Of a DNA stretch of 64,000 bases, positions 1 to 8,517 are shown in pieces. Source of the DNA: Gimesia alba (GTDB lineage: Bacteria > Planctomycetota > Planctomycetia > Planctomycetales > Planctomycetaceae); the NCBI RefSeq assembly GCF_007744675.1, contig NZ_CP036269.1, positions 6,375,046 to 6,439,045 on the forward strand. Direction: 5' to 3'. Positions within the stretch are counted from its first letter, which is position 1; every line of letters begins with the position of its first letter. The position numbers were made by a program, and so were the translations under genes. The notes beneath the pieces were generated by a model. The model was given only the letters and a program-made list of their open reading frames with translations, was not told the DNA's origin and did not search any database.

Positions 1-306
1 TAAACTCAGAAAATATGTTCAAAAGAAAACAGTGGGAACTTGGAATCATTTCGTTCAGCCCGCGACAAATGCCCGAGAATCCAGAGGACTAAAAGTGAAC
101 CGTTCTCTTGTTCATCCAATGATTTCAAATCAACAGCGTTAATCATTCCAAAATAATATTTTTCAAAAGAGCTACCTCATTTTTTGAAATTTTTGATGGT
201 TTTCGATCCAAACTTGGCTAGGATGTCTGTGGGCAGCCTCAAATTAACTCCATTCTCATTTCGTTTATAAGTTCTATTAATACAACTTAGCGATGAGGAG
301 TGCGGT
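1..306. other. intergenic left edge, no gene seen
   Basis: This AT-rich stretch has no reading frame that looks coding on either strand. Its right end holds the ribosome binding site (GAGGAG near 294-299) of the DUF427 gene. A promoter for that gene probably lies here, but I could not choose convincing -35/-10 boxes. Confidence 0.4.
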
Positions 307-591
307 GTGCCCCAGGCAATTTGGAACGAGGCGATTCTGGTTGATTCAGACGAGAGCATCACGGTTGATGGAGACGTTTATTTCCCTCTGGAATCCGTAA
401 ACAATCTCTTTCTGAAAAGAAGTTCATCGACTTCGATCTGCCCCCGCAAAGGAAAAGCGCTGTTCTTCGATGTCGTCGTAGACGGAAAGATGAATCGCGA
501 TGCTGCCTGGTATTATCCCGAACCGGAACAAGAATATCCGCAGCTGATAAATCGAATTGCCTTCTGGAAAGGCATTGAAATCCGCCAGTAA
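307..591 (+). CDS. DUF427 domain protein
   Basis: Small soluble protein of 94 residues matching the DUF427 family. The family signature is visible in the C-terminal half: an aromatic Trp-Tyr-Tyr-Pro-Glu-Pro stretch around residues 68-73, then an Ile-Ala-Phe-Trp-Lys-Gly motif near the end. The N-terminal part has the usual strand pattern with a Tyr-Phe-Pro-Leu segment near residue 26. The start is GTG, chosen because GAGGAG lies about 8 bases upstream. DUF427 proteins are small beta-rich proteins of unknown biochemical role, often single genes. No signal peptide or membrane segment is present, so it should be cytoplasmic. It stands alone and converges with the cysteine-cluster gene downstream. 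Confidence 0.8.
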   Translation: MPQAIWNEAILVDSDESITVDGDVYFPLESVNNLFLKRSSSTSICPRKGKALFFDVVVDGKMNRDAAWYYPEPEQEYPQLINRIAFWKGIEIRQ

Positions 592-619
592 ACCTGAAGT
601 CGATCATCCCTGATTGGTG

Positions 620-1894
620 CTATTGACCGTACCAGCTAACCAGCTTCTTGATATCTTGTAAACGCGACAAATTCCTCACGCGACTGCGAAAATGAGGCAG
701 CCCGAAAACAGGCGAGTATCCGTGATGATGATCGGCAATACTCATCGCCTCGTTCACATCTTCTGGTAATAGTGTTGATCTACCCTCACCCGCGGCAATC
801 CAGCGGGCAATCCACATGATCGCCGGAAACATCAGCGCCAGGTGATAAAAACCTTCCACAAAAGGAACCTCATAATAAGCGGCTCCGAAAAAATGTAGGC
901 CCTGAATTTTCACTCGATAATACCGCGCAAACAGTTGTTCGCACTCTGGCGGGAGTTCACCAAATGATTCTTCCAAGAGCGAGAAAGGAACCGATTTAAA
1001 TCGGTCCTGCAGACGGGGAATTCCACCTTGACCGAAAGTAAATTTCAGGGCCGACACCAATAACGAGAAACGCCTGGTTAAGCCACGGGAAGAAGCGGCA
1101 AACGTATCTTTTCTCGCATATTGTGCAGCCAGTAAACGGAATTGAATGCCCCCCAGGCGGCTGGGGGCAGTACGGTCCAATTCCAGATCTCCCGGAATTT
1201 CCTGCACCGTTGCCTCGCTGATTAATTCCAGAAATTCATCCAGACGTTCCCCACGAATCGTCTCAAACCGTGACTGCTCGATCAATTCCACCCAGGAAAT
1301 TGCCCGCAACAGATTGATCAGAAACCGGGAATCCTTCGCTTCAAAAAATTGATTCAGTGTTCCAACCATCTTCAACGTATCAGGCCAGCCCAAGGTCTCT
1401 TTCGGCGTCAACGCAGGAGCAGGAGGCGCCTTCCAGCGTTTAGGAAGGACCTGATCGACAATTTTCCGGATCTCGCCAGATTGCTGATCAACCCGTTTCC
1501 CCAAATTGGAAACGACTGAGGGACAACTGAACCGTAAACTCACCGCGATCTTGTTTCCTGCCGGATGAAAAGCATAGGGATAGACCTGACACGCCAGTGG
1601 TTTCGCCGGCTCACCAAACTTGGCATGAATCCGACATAACCCCTGTTCATTCAGAAAAATACAGGAACCATCCGACTGATGCGCTAATCGATAGCGCCCG
1701 CTGGTCGGAGACATTCCCAGCTTCACAATCACAGGCTGTCCCGCAGGAATCGATTCATCCTCGTCCCAACGCTGTTTCTCAATTCGCTCCTTTTCTTCCG
1801 CCGTGATTTCGATCTCATGCTGTTTACAACAGCCGGCACAGTTATGGCAGTTCCAGTTCTGGATCGTAGGCAGAATTAAGGGAGGTGAGGGCAT
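620..1894 (-). CDS. YkgJ-type cysteine cluster protein
   Basis: Protein of 424 residues with an N-terminal metal-binding cluster C16-x2-C19-x2-C22-C23, followed by further cysteines and a histidine around residues 75-105 (CIFLN, LCRIH, LACQVYPY). This is the YkgJ/UPF0153 zinc- or iron-chelating domain, called a putative Fe-S oxidoreductase in many genomes; FliB-type lysine N-methylases also carry it. The remaining 300 residues are helical with no recognised domain; planctomycete members are usually this long. There is no signal peptide. It faces the lipoprotein gene at 2262 across 367 bases. Metal identity and substrate cannot be read from the sequence. Confidence 0.75.
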   Translation of the reverse strand: MPSPPLILPTIQNWNCHNCAGCCKQHEIEITAEEKERIEKQRWDEDESIPAGQPVIVKLGMSPTSGRYRLAHQSDGSCIFLNEQGLCRIHAKFGEPAKPLACQVYPYAFHPAGNKIAVSLRFSCPSVVSNLGKRVDQQSGEIRKIVDQVLPKRWKAPPAPALTPKETLGWPDTLKMVGTLNQFFEAKDSRFLINLLRAISWVELIEQSRFETIRGERLDEFLELISEATVQEIPGDLELDRTAPSRLGGIQFRLLAAQYARKDTFAASSRGLTRRFSLLVSALKFTFGQGGIPRLQDRFKSVPFSLLEESFGELPPECEQLFARYYRVKIQGLHFFGAAYYEVPFVEGFYHLALMFPAIMWIARWIAAGEGRSTLLPEDVNEAMSIADHHHGYSPVFGLPHFRSRVRNLSRLQDIKKLVSWYGQ

Positions 1895-2261
1895 CAGAAC
1901 TCTTTGATCGAAACATGTTTGGACAGGAAAACACGGCCATTTATTGTAAAGATTACAAAAACGAAACGCAAAGTATCTTATCCTGTCATTTTCTTGCCAA
2001 GTTTTTCCATCGGGTAGTCAGAATCCCAAATTCGGTATAGACACATATTCAAGATTCTCTAAAATCCCGCTCGCTTGCTGGAAACAAGTTTGTTTTTGTA
2101 ACCGTCTCCCCGCAGAGAACGATCACATCAATCCCCGCTGCATGTGATGCAAAAACTCCCGAATTCTTCGCTTCAGCAGGCACACCCGTCCATAGATTTT
2201 TCCCTCTCTGTAGATCACCAGTCTCTTCCGGGAAATCACTTGGAACTTTAAGGACCCAATC
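1895..2261. other. divergent intergenic region
   Basis: This 367-base gap lies between the divergent cysteine-cluster gene (- strand) and the lipoprotein gene (+ strand). It must hold promoters for both. I see no strong hairpin, repeat or small reading frame. Confidence 0.4.
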
Positions 2262-3692
2262 ATGTCGATACGATTTCTATTCAATATCTGCTGGTGCGCT
2301 CTGCTGAGCTGCGCTATCTCCGGATGCTATTCCCACCATCAGTATCCCTATGGGGGAACTTATCCCGGCCCGTATGGTGCACCCGGTCCTTACGAAATGG
2401 CACCAGGCAGCATTCCACCCGGCAGCTATCCGGTACAGCCCGATCTGGGACAACCAGTTCCGCCGCCTCAGGGATCACTCCCCCCAACCGGCTCTCAGGC
2501 TTACAGCGATCAGTTTCCCAGCAATACAACAAACAATACCAACTATGATGGCGTCGATTCCCAATGGAAACAACCCGCCAATAGTGCGCCCGGTCCAAAT
2601 AGCGCACCCTTTGGCGCCAATCCAACGGCATCAGGTAGGAACGCCACACCCGGCAGTGGCTTAAATCAGAACTCCACTGGCAGTCAGGCCGTTCCCAGCT
2701 ATCAGGACCCCAACAAAATTAATTCCAATCCGCAATCGTTCGGCAATGAGTTTCCACAAAACACCACACCCCCATCCAGTAACACCAGCAATTCCTTCCC
2801 TGGAAATGCCAACGATGAATTCGAAAGTAATCAAACACCACAGCCCCTGGGTGGCAACTCCACACAAATGAACGACCAGTTCGAGCCCAGCAGCAACGAT
2901 CAGTTCCAGAGTAACCCACCCGATCAGTTCCAGCAGCCTAAAGATGAATTCCAGCAAAATGACAACGAAGGCTTCAGCGTTCCTAAAGTGGAACAGCAAA
3001 GTTTCGAAAGCGACAGCAATACTTTTGGCCCGAATAACAGTCAAATGTCAGCTCCCACAGACAACGATGTCTTTGGAGCCAACCCGAAAAAATTCGAAGC
3101 CAATCCAATGCCTGACAATACCTTTGACGCCAACCCCAACGACACATTTAACGCGAATCCCAACGACAGCAGTCAGGAATTTCAGCCTCCTGTTAACAGC
3201 TTTGAACAAAACGATGATACTTTCAGCCCGAACAGCAGCTCGTTAATGAACTCTGCACCCTGCAAAGTCAGCCACGCCGATCATCAATCCCGTGTCTCTG
3301 GGCCACAACTCGTCAAGTCAGACGACCCATTCATGGCACCTGCAAAATTTCAATCCGCTTCGTTTGAATTCCCCGCTGAGCCCAACCAGCAGACATCTGC
3401 TGGTCAATCACCGTCTCCTTTCAATTATGACAAACAAAATTATCGCTGGTTGAGAGGCATTGTTGAATTCGACGAGCAGGAAAAACAATGGAACATTACC
3501 TACAACGCCACTCCCGATAAATCAGACCGATTCGGCGGCAACATCGTACTCATCGATCAGGGACAACTGAACCGTTTCACAAACGGAGATGTCGTTCTCA
3601 TCGACGGACACATTGATGGTTCACAACAGGACAAAATGGGCAAACCATGCTACCGTATTGCCAAAGCACAAAAGCTGGTCCCCAAAAAATAA
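2262..3692 (+). CDS. Asn/Gln/Pro-rich lipoprotein with small C-terminal domain
   Basis: Predicted secreted lipoprotein of 476 residues. Residues 1-21 form a signal peptide ending in a lipobox (A-I-S-G-C22). Residues 25-90 are Tyr/Pro/Gly-rich. Residues about 90-330 are low complexity, rich in Asn, Gln, Ser and Pro, with an irregular repeat of the form F-x-A-N-P-x-D-x-F (for example FDANPNDTFNANPND near residues 288-302). The last 85 residues (from about 390) are different: ordered, with a Tyr-Arg-Trp-Leu-Arg-Gly start and alternating hydrophobic strands, probably a small beta domain. I do not recognise a named family. The design suggests a surface protein with a flexible linker holding a folded tip. 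A terminator follows 89 bases downstream. Confidence 0.75.
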   Translation: MSIRFLFNICWCALLSCAISGCYSHHQYPYGGTYPGPYGAPGPYEMAPGSIPPGSYPVQPDLGQPVPPPQGSLPPTGSQAYSDQFPSNTTNNTNYDGVDSQWKQPANSAPGPNSAPFGANPTASGRNATPGSGLNQNSTGSQAVPSYQDPNKINSNPQSFGNEFPQNTTPPSSNTSNSFPGNANDEFESNQTPQPLGGNSTQMNDQFEPSSNDQFQSNPPDQFQQPKDEFQQNDNEGFSVPKVEQQSFESDSNTFGPNNSQMSAPTDNDVFGANPKKFEANPMPDNTFDANPNDTFNANPNDSSQEFQPPVNSFEQNDDTFSPNSSSLMNSAPCKVSHADHQSRVSGPQLVKSDDPFMAPAKFQSASFEFPAEPNQQTSAGQSPSPFNYDKQNYRWLRGIVEFDEQEKQWNITYNATPDKSDRFGGNIVLIDQGQLNRFTNGDVVLIDGHIDGSQQDKMGKPCYRIAKAQKLVPKK

Positions 3693-3780
3693 AGCAGAAT
3701 TTTCAGTCGCGGATGTCGCACACATGCGAAAATCCTGAAACAACTTGACATTTTCATTATTTTTAAGAATAGACATTTCA

Positions 3781-3803
3781 GCCCTGATTTCAGGGCTTTT
3801 TTT
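3781..3803 (+). terminator. Rho-independent terminator after the lipoprotein gene
   Basis: Stem GCCCTGA (3781-3787) pairs with TCAGGGC (3790-3796) over a two-base loop and is followed by seven T residues. It lies 89 bases after the lipoprotein stop codon and is a textbook terminator on the + strand. Confidence 0.8.
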
Positions 3804-4617
3804 ACGTCTTGACTCCTCGCTCCCCCTTCCTAACATGCGGAGATAACGTCGCGCGCGCGAGAGAAACACGATTTTCACTTGCTCCTTTTCGCACCTGTTG
3901 AAATTGACCCCACGAAAACCAAGCGACTTTTGATGTTTTTCCTGCCTGCTGACCACGTCCCATCCCCAAATGGTCATTTTTCGTAACGCTTCGAAGGCAT
4001 TTTTTGAAACATCAGAGCAGATAAATGCCCCTGCCAAGCGACCTCGTGAACAATTCATGTCGCATATTTTGCGGTGCCTCTTGACCCGCTCATGCACTTC
4101 AACATCATGGCTCTCTGTCAGGAAATTCAAACAAACAAAAATTAATGATCGGACACACATGACAACCTCACATTTGCAAATACGTTTCCTTGTTACCGCA
4201 ACAGCTTTGGTGAAAGCGATATCACTCGCTCAAATCGACGGGCTCTCCTAACACAGAAGACGCTCCGACAAACCTGAATACAGGCTAATGGATATAACCC
4301 GGGGCACTTATCTGAAAATGAATCAGCGCCAGTTTTGATTTGAGCAGGTGATGAACATGCCGCCTGCCATCAGTGTCTTCTATAAAAACACACTCTGCAT
4401 ACACTCTAAGAACAGCCGTTTTAAGTCGAATAACGGCTTTTTTATGAAACCCTTTTCATGAGCGGGTTTCGTGTTAGAATCCCTTATGAAGAACTAGTTT
4501 ATAGCAAACACGCGTCCCCTGATTCCAACCCTGTCCGTCTTTAGTAAAATTCAAGGCCCACGGAGCTGGTAACACAACAGGAACTCCAACGCGGACTCAA
4601 ATCTGAAACAGACAAAC
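3804..4617. other. long intergenic region before sufS
   Basis: About 800 bases between two terminated + strand units with no convincing protein gene. Open frames here (3970-4251 on +, 3621-4160 on -) have unstructured composition and no good start context. A second terminator-like hairpin sits at 4414-4443 with no gene before it, so a short non-coding transcript or a sufS leader attenuator is possible. A TATAAA box occurs at 4381-4386. Confidence 0.4.
4414..4443 (+). terminator. orphan terminator-like hairpin upstream of sufS
   Basis: Stem AGCCGTT (4414-4420) and AACGGCT (4432-4438) enclose an 11-base loop and are followed by a run of six T. No gene ends shortly upstream on the + strand, and sufS starts 175 bases downstream. 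It may end a small RNA or act in the sufS leader. Confidence 0.55.
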
Positions 4618-5853
4618 ATGACCGCCGATATCACATCAATCCGACACGATTTTCCCATTCTGAACACGAAGCTCCCCAACGGGCAGCCCCTCGTTTATCT
4701 GGATAGCGGCGCTTCTGCGCAGCATCCCAAATCGGTCATCAAAAAAATCTCGGAGATCTACGAGCACTATTACTCCAACGTGCATCGCGGCGTGCATCAA
4801 CTGGGAGACCGCGTGACTTCAGAAATGGAAGCCGCCCGATCGCGGATCCAGACCTTCATCGGCGCCAGTGCACCGGAAGAAATTATTTTCACCTCCGGCA
4901 CCACCATGTCCATCAATCTGATTGCCCAGACCTGGGGCCGTCACTTCCTCAAAGGGGGCGACGAAATCATCCTGAATGAAATGGAACATCATGCCAACTT
5001 CGTTCCCTGGCAGGCCATCGCCAAAGAATGTGGCGCAGTTCTCAAATTCATTCAACTCACCCCCGATGGACGTCTGGACCAGGAACACTATCAATGCCTG
5101 CTCTCTCCCAAAACAAAACTCGTCGCTGTCACTGGCATGTCGAACGTGCTGGGGACAATCAATCCGATCGAAGAAATGGCCGAACGCGCGCATGAAGTCG
5201 GCGCCCTGATTTTTGTCGATGGCGCACAAAGTGTGCCGCACATGCCGGTCAACGTCGTCGAAAGTGAAATCGACTTCCTCGCGTTTTCCGGACACAAAAT
5301 ATTCGGCCCGTCGGGTATCGGCGTCTTGTACGGCCGCAAGGCACTCCTGGAACAGACTCCCCCCTTTCTGTTTGGCGGGAATATGATTTCCGAAGTGCAT
5401 TGCGAGGAATCACACTGGGCCAAACTCCCCGCGAAATTTGAAGCCGGCACTCCTGCCATTACCGAAGCCATCGCCCTGGGCACCGCAATTGATTATGTCT
5501 CAGAGCTCGGCTTTGATGCGATTCAACAGCAGGAATACATTCTCAGTCAACATGCCCTGCAGAGACTGCAGGAGGTTCCCGGCTTACAGATTTATGGCCC
5601 GCACGAACTCGAACACCGGGGCGCGATATTCAGCTTTAATATCGAGGGCGCACACCCCGAAGATCTGGCCACGTTGCTCGATCGAAAAGGCATCGCCGTC
5701 AGGCACGGCCACCATTGCACCATGCCCTTGCACCAGCATTTAAACATCGCTTCCAGTGTCCGCGCCAGCCTCGCGTTCTATAATACTACCGACGAAATTG
5801 ATGCCCTCATCGACGCAATTGAATTCGCCAGAAAACGACTCCGCCTCGCCTGA
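4618..5853 (+). CDS. sufS: cysteine desulfurase SufS
   Basis: Pyridoxal-phosphate enzyme of 411 residues, the usual SufS length. It removes sulfur from L-cysteine as an enzyme-bound persulfide for Fe-S cluster assembly in the cytoplasm. Visible motifs: the HHANFVPW block (residues 124-131) that stacks on the cofactor, the SGHKIFGP block with the Schiff-base Lys227, and the RHGHHCTMP loop with the persulfide-carrying Cys367. The spacing and R-x-G-H-H-C loop are typical of type II (SufS/CsdA) rather than IscS enzymes. It stands alone here; other suf genes (sufBCD, sufU/E) are not in the window, which is less usual. The ATG at 4618 matches the standard N-terminus (I-R-x-D-F-P-I-L). Confidence 0.93.
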   Translation: MTADITSIRHDFPILNTKLPNGQPLVYLDSGASAQHPKSVIKKISEIYEHYYSNVHRGVHQLGDRVTSEMEAARSRIQTFIGASAPEEIIFTSGTTMSINLIAQTWGRHFLKGGDEIILNEMEHHANFVPWQAIAKECGAVLKFIQLTPDGRLDQEHYQCLLSPKTKLVAVTGMSNVLGTINPIEEMAERAHEVGALIFVDGAQSVPHMPVNVVESEIDFLAFSGHKIFGPSGIGVLYGRKALLEQTPPFLFGGNMISEVHCEESHWAKLPAKFEAGTPAITEAIALGTAIDYVSELGFDAIQQQEYILSQHALQRLQEVPGLQIYGPHELEHRGAIFSFNIEGAHPEDLATLLDRKGIAVRHGHHCTMPLHQHLNIASSVRASLAFYNTTDEIDALIDAIEFARKRLRLA

Positions 5854-5910
5854 GTTAAAAACAGGTATTCGATCCACTCGAATACCCTCCATCGTTTCAC
5901 GACTTCCGGG

Positions 5911-5941
5911 GGCCACCGCTCGGCTGGCCCGACGGTGCCGG
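5911..5941 (+). repeat. REP-like palindrome, degenerate copy
   Basis: The stretch reads like the REP units at 8452 and 9461 (GCCACCG..CGGCTGGCCCGACGGTGCCGG), with several substitutions in the left arm. It forms the left end of a composite non-coding element that is repeated at 12544-12790. Confidence 0.6.
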
Positions 5942-5971
5942 TCCAGTGCCAGAGAAACGCTTCCAACTTCC

Positions 5972-6008
5972 GTTGCTGTAGGGGCGGTGCCTATGTGCCC
6001 GCCCGCCT
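5972..6008 (+). repeat. GTAGGGGC-type intergenic repeat, copy 1
   Basis: Imperfect inverted repeat: GTTGCTGTAGGGGCGG is followed by a short spacer and then CCCGCCCGCC. Similar units occur at 12604-12641 (+) and, inverted, at 12721-12751. The core can fold as GGGCGG against CCGCCC. Confidence 0.65.
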
Positions 6009-6180
6009 TATGGGGTTCAACTTTGTATTACTTTTTTGATGGAACTTATTGAAACCTTCGCGTTCTGGCTCACATACAACCCTGACCCTGCGGGCAGCCA
6101 CACAGGGCCGCACCCACAGTAAATTGTATTTTCGTGTCCTTTCGCGTTTTTCGAGGTAGCAAATATTTTCCACCGCGCAT

Positions 6181-6208
6181 AAAAACAGCCGACGTTTTTG
6201 CGTCGGCT
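6181..6208 (-). terminator. terminator of the cold-shock gene
   Basis: Perfect 8-bp stem AGCCGACG (6187-6194) / CGTCGGCT (6201-6208). On the - strand it is followed by GTTTTT, 32 bases after the stop codon of the cold-shock gene. Confidence 0.8.
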
Positions 6209-6239
6209 GCTTCTTTGTTTCAAGTTCGCACGTGAAACT

Positions 6240-6437
6240 TCAGACCAGTTTCACATTTTCTGCGCGTGGTCCCTTTTCTCCGCGTCCTTCTGTGAAGGAA
6301 ACGCGTTGCCCTTCGTAGAGCTCTTCAAATGACACGCCTTCCAGATTTGACGAATGGAAGAACAGGTCTTTGCCACTTTCTGTGTCAATAAACCCAAATC
6401 CCTTTTGTGTCACTTTTTTGATTGTACCTTCAGCCAT
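6240..6437 (-). CDS. cold-shock protein, CspA family
   Basis: Single cold-shock domain of 65 residues, the normal full length. It binds single-stranded nucleic acid and melts RNA structure. RNP1 is KGFGFI (residues 12-17) and RNP2 is DLFFHSS (24-30); both carry the aromatic residues needed for base stacking. The C-terminus (GPRAENVKLV) is typical. The start ATG at 6437 has the conserved MAEGTIKK beginning. More than 500 bases upstream on the same strand lack a gene, which leaves room for the long structured 5' leader that cold-shock mRNAs often have; I could not prove one. A clear terminator follows. Confidence 0.93.
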   Translation of the reverse strand: MAEGTIKKVTQKGFGFIDTESGKDLFFHSSNLEGVSFEELYEGQRVSFTEGRGEKGPRAENVKLV

Positions 6438-7040
6438 CTTCTGTTCCGATTCCTAAAAAATAAAAAATGCAGCGTCTCCCGAAACAACTGGTTCAGGCCG
6501 CTCAGCTGCAAGAGATAATCTTAGCGGACCAAATCAATAAAACAAGCAGAGTGAACAAGAATCGCCTGTTTCCCTCCCATTTCGGACCAGACCAGCAGCC
6601 GAATCAGCCTGTATTTCCTGAGTTAACTCGACTTCGGAAAACTTTTCCCGAGTTCTCGCCTTTTTCTGATTTTGACACCCTCCCGACCTGTTTTTCCAGA
6701 GAGGTCGACCCGACACACAAATACCACACGATCAAAGCTTGAGGTAACTCTGAATCGAGGTCGAGGCGAGAACTGTAAATAGAAAGTCTCAGATCAATCA
6801 AACAAGAGACTTCAATACTGACAACGTAACTTTTCCAGTATTGGCTCTGCTTTCTGCTCTCTTCACTATTCTGGAGGGAGAGAGTTGCGATCCCATCACA
6901 CGGATGTTGTTTTCTGTGTGAAAAACACCCCTGAAATGCCAATAACAATGCAATAATCTACTTGACAATTGTACTGAAGCAACGCACTATTGAAGGTAGT
7001 TACGTCCTGTCTCTTGTTCCAATTCGGAAAGCGAGTACTC
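6438..7040. other. divergent intergenic region
   Basis: About 600 bases between the cold-shock gene (- strand) and the secreted metalloprotease-like gene (+ strand). It should hold both promoters and possibly a long cold-shock leader. Short open frames here overlap each other on both strands and none looks coding. I see no strong terminator or repeat. Confidence 0.4.
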
Positions 7041-8342
7041 ATGATGGTTCCTCGCCCTGTTACTGTTTTTCAACTCATTACAACACTCATCATCCTCACG
7101 CTAACACAGGCGTGGCACACCTCAGCTGCGGAAGCACAAAAACGGTCAACCCGGTTCAATGCCAAACCTGCAAATACAGTTGAAGCCGCCGCCTTTGAGT
7201 TTGCCCTCTCGGCTGATGAAGTGAATCAACTGATTGGTAAAAAAGCAGATGTCCTCACTTCCAACGGCAAAGAGGAACAGGATGTCGAGATCACGCGTTT
7301 CTTTACCGGCCGCGATAAGAGCCAGATCAAATCAATGGAAGTCAAAGCCGAAAATGCCCGCCGCGGCAAACGGCTGTTTGCCACCCGCCTCGTTGAAATG
7401 ACGGTCGATGACAAAACTTATCATTTTCAATATCTCCCCTCGCTCAAAGCAGCCACCATTGAAGACCAGACTAAAAAGAACGCTGCGATCAAGGACAAAC
7501 TTCGATCATCCAACCAGCAGTTCTGGGAAGAGATCGCCGATGAAGAGCAGTTGAAGTACGTCGAGGAATACAAAGAATTTCTCACGAAAGTCGGCGAGCA
7601 TTTCAGCGCGCTCAAGATGAAGTTTTATGAAACAAAATATTTTTTGTTTTACACCGACATGCCTGCCAAACAGGTCGCCCCTTATCTGATTCAACTCGAC
7701 AAGATGAATGAGCTACTGGGCCAGTCGTTCGGTTTCAAGCCCGGCCATAACATCTGGCGCGGCAAAGCCGTCATCGTGGCGTTTATGGGGAAACCCGCGT
7801 TCCTAGAATTCGAACAGCAGTTTTATAATCGTACCGAAACAGGCAACGCCATCGGCCTGTGTCATTCCCACGGCAACGGCAAGGTGATTGTTTCCTGCTA
7901 TCGCGGCAACGATCCCAATTTCTTCGGTGCCGTCCTGGTTCATGAAACCGCGCACGGCTACATTCACCGTTATAAAAGCACGGTCCCGATTCCGACCTGG
8001 ATCAATGAAGGCATCGCCGACTGGATCGCCATGCTCATCGTTCCCTCTTCCAAAGAAGTCCGCTTCCGCCAAACCGAAGCCGCCACCCGTCTAAGGCAAA
8101 CCCAGACCTTCGGCGGTCAGTTCTTCAATTCCGACCGGCTCGACGGCTGGCAATACGGCTCCGCCAGCGCGATCATCCAGCTCATGCTCAAAGCCAGCCC
8201 GGAACAATTCAAACTCTTCTTCAACGGCATAAAAGAAGGCCTCACCTGGCAAGACAGCCTGCAACGCGCCTACGGTTTAAGCGTCGAACAACTCAGCCAG
8301 GCCTACGGCCAATCCATCGGCATCCCACTGCTGACACCCTGA
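7041..8342 (+). CDS. secreted HExxH (peptidase MA-like) protein
   Basis: Predicted exported protein of 433 residues. Residues 1-30 form a signal peptide ending near SAAEA. The N-terminal part is a small domain rich in Lys/Glu. The C-terminal half carries a gluzincin zinc site: H301-E-T-A-H305, with the third ligand Glu323 in the W-I-N-E-G-I-A-D-W motif. This is the peptidase MA-like arrangement common in planctomycetes. The frame is open back to a TTG at 6990, but ATG-ATG at 7041/7044 is chosen because GGAAAG lies just before it and the signal peptide then begins normally. It may be an active protease or a cell-wall-associated relative; no substrate can be inferred. A similar HExxH lipoprotein is at 33644. 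Confidence 0.75.
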   Translation: MMVPRPVTVFQLITTLIILTLTQAWHTSAAEAQKRSTRFNAKPANTVEAAAFEFALSADEVNQLIGKKADVLTSNGKEEQDVEITRFFTGRDKSQIKSMEVKAENARRGKRLFATRLVEMTVDDKTYHFQYLPSLKAATIEDQTKKNAAIKDKLRSSNQQFWEEIADEEQLKYVEEYKEFLTKVGEHFSALKMKFYETKYFLFYTDMPAKQVAPYLIQLDKMNELLGQSFGFKPGHNIWRGKAVIVAFMGKPAFLEFEQQFYNRTETGNAIGLCHSHGNGKVIVSCYRGNDPNFFGAVLVHETAHGYIHRYKSTVPIPTWINEGIADWIAMLIVPSSKEVRFRQTEAATRLRQTQTFGGQFFNSDRLDGWQYGSASAIIQLMLKASPEQFKLFFNGIKEGLTWQDSLQRAYGLSVEQLSQAYGQSIGIPLLTP

Positions 8343-8390
8343 GAAATGTACGTGTGAAAGATAGAAATCATCCCCTAAATGAAATAGCGG

Positions 8391-8400
8391 GCGTGTGCCA
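8391..8400 (+). repeat. half REP remnant
   Basis: The 10-mer GCGTGTGCCA at 8391-8400 is identical to the left arm of the full REP unit 65 bases downstream (8456-8465) but has no palindrome after it. It may be a decayed copy. Confidence 0.3.
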
Positions 8401-8451
8401 AGGTAAGGAAATTATTGTTCAATAAATATACAACACATGATCTCATATAGA

Positions 8452-8490
8452 GGCAGCGTGTGCCACTGTCGGCTGGCCCGACAGTGCCGG
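8452..8490 (+). repeat. REP palindrome upstream of the RAYT gene
   Basis: A perfect 9-bp stem CACTGTCGG (8464-8472) / CCGACAGTG (8478-8486) has a CTGGC loop. It is preceded by the conserved head GGCAGCGTGTGC. The same head and stem occur at 9461-9496, and in inverse orientation at 9137-9167. It lies 27 bases before the RAYT start. Confidence 0.9.
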
Positions 8491-8517
8491 GATATAGCCT
8501 TCCAATGGGTTAAAAAC

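Larger units (their letters stand above)
5854..6180. repeat. composite non-coding element, copy A
   Basis: The gap between sufS and the cold-shock gene holds, in order, a REP-like unit (5911-5941), a CCGGTCCAGTGCC segment, the GTAGGGGC unit (5972-6008) and a TTTCGTG-rich strip (6129-6160). The same modules in the same order occur at 12544-12790, so the two loci seem to share one ancestral element. No protein gene is supported here. Confidence 0.55.

Noticed and set aside
3621..4160. 179-codon reading frame on the - strand
   Set aside because: It overlaps the end of the lipoprotein gene and its terminator, has odd composition and no start context.
3970..4251. 93-codon reading frame on the + strand
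   Set aside because: No ribosome binding site, no domain-like pattern, Ser/Thr/Arg-rich translation typical of chance frames.
4819..5400. 193-codon frame antisense to sufS
   Set aside because: Fully inside sufS with all SufS motifs on the other strand.
8437..8517. 27-codon extension of the RAYT gene
   Set aside because: It reads through the REP palindrome and gives Cys/Arg-rich residues unlike the family N-terminus.
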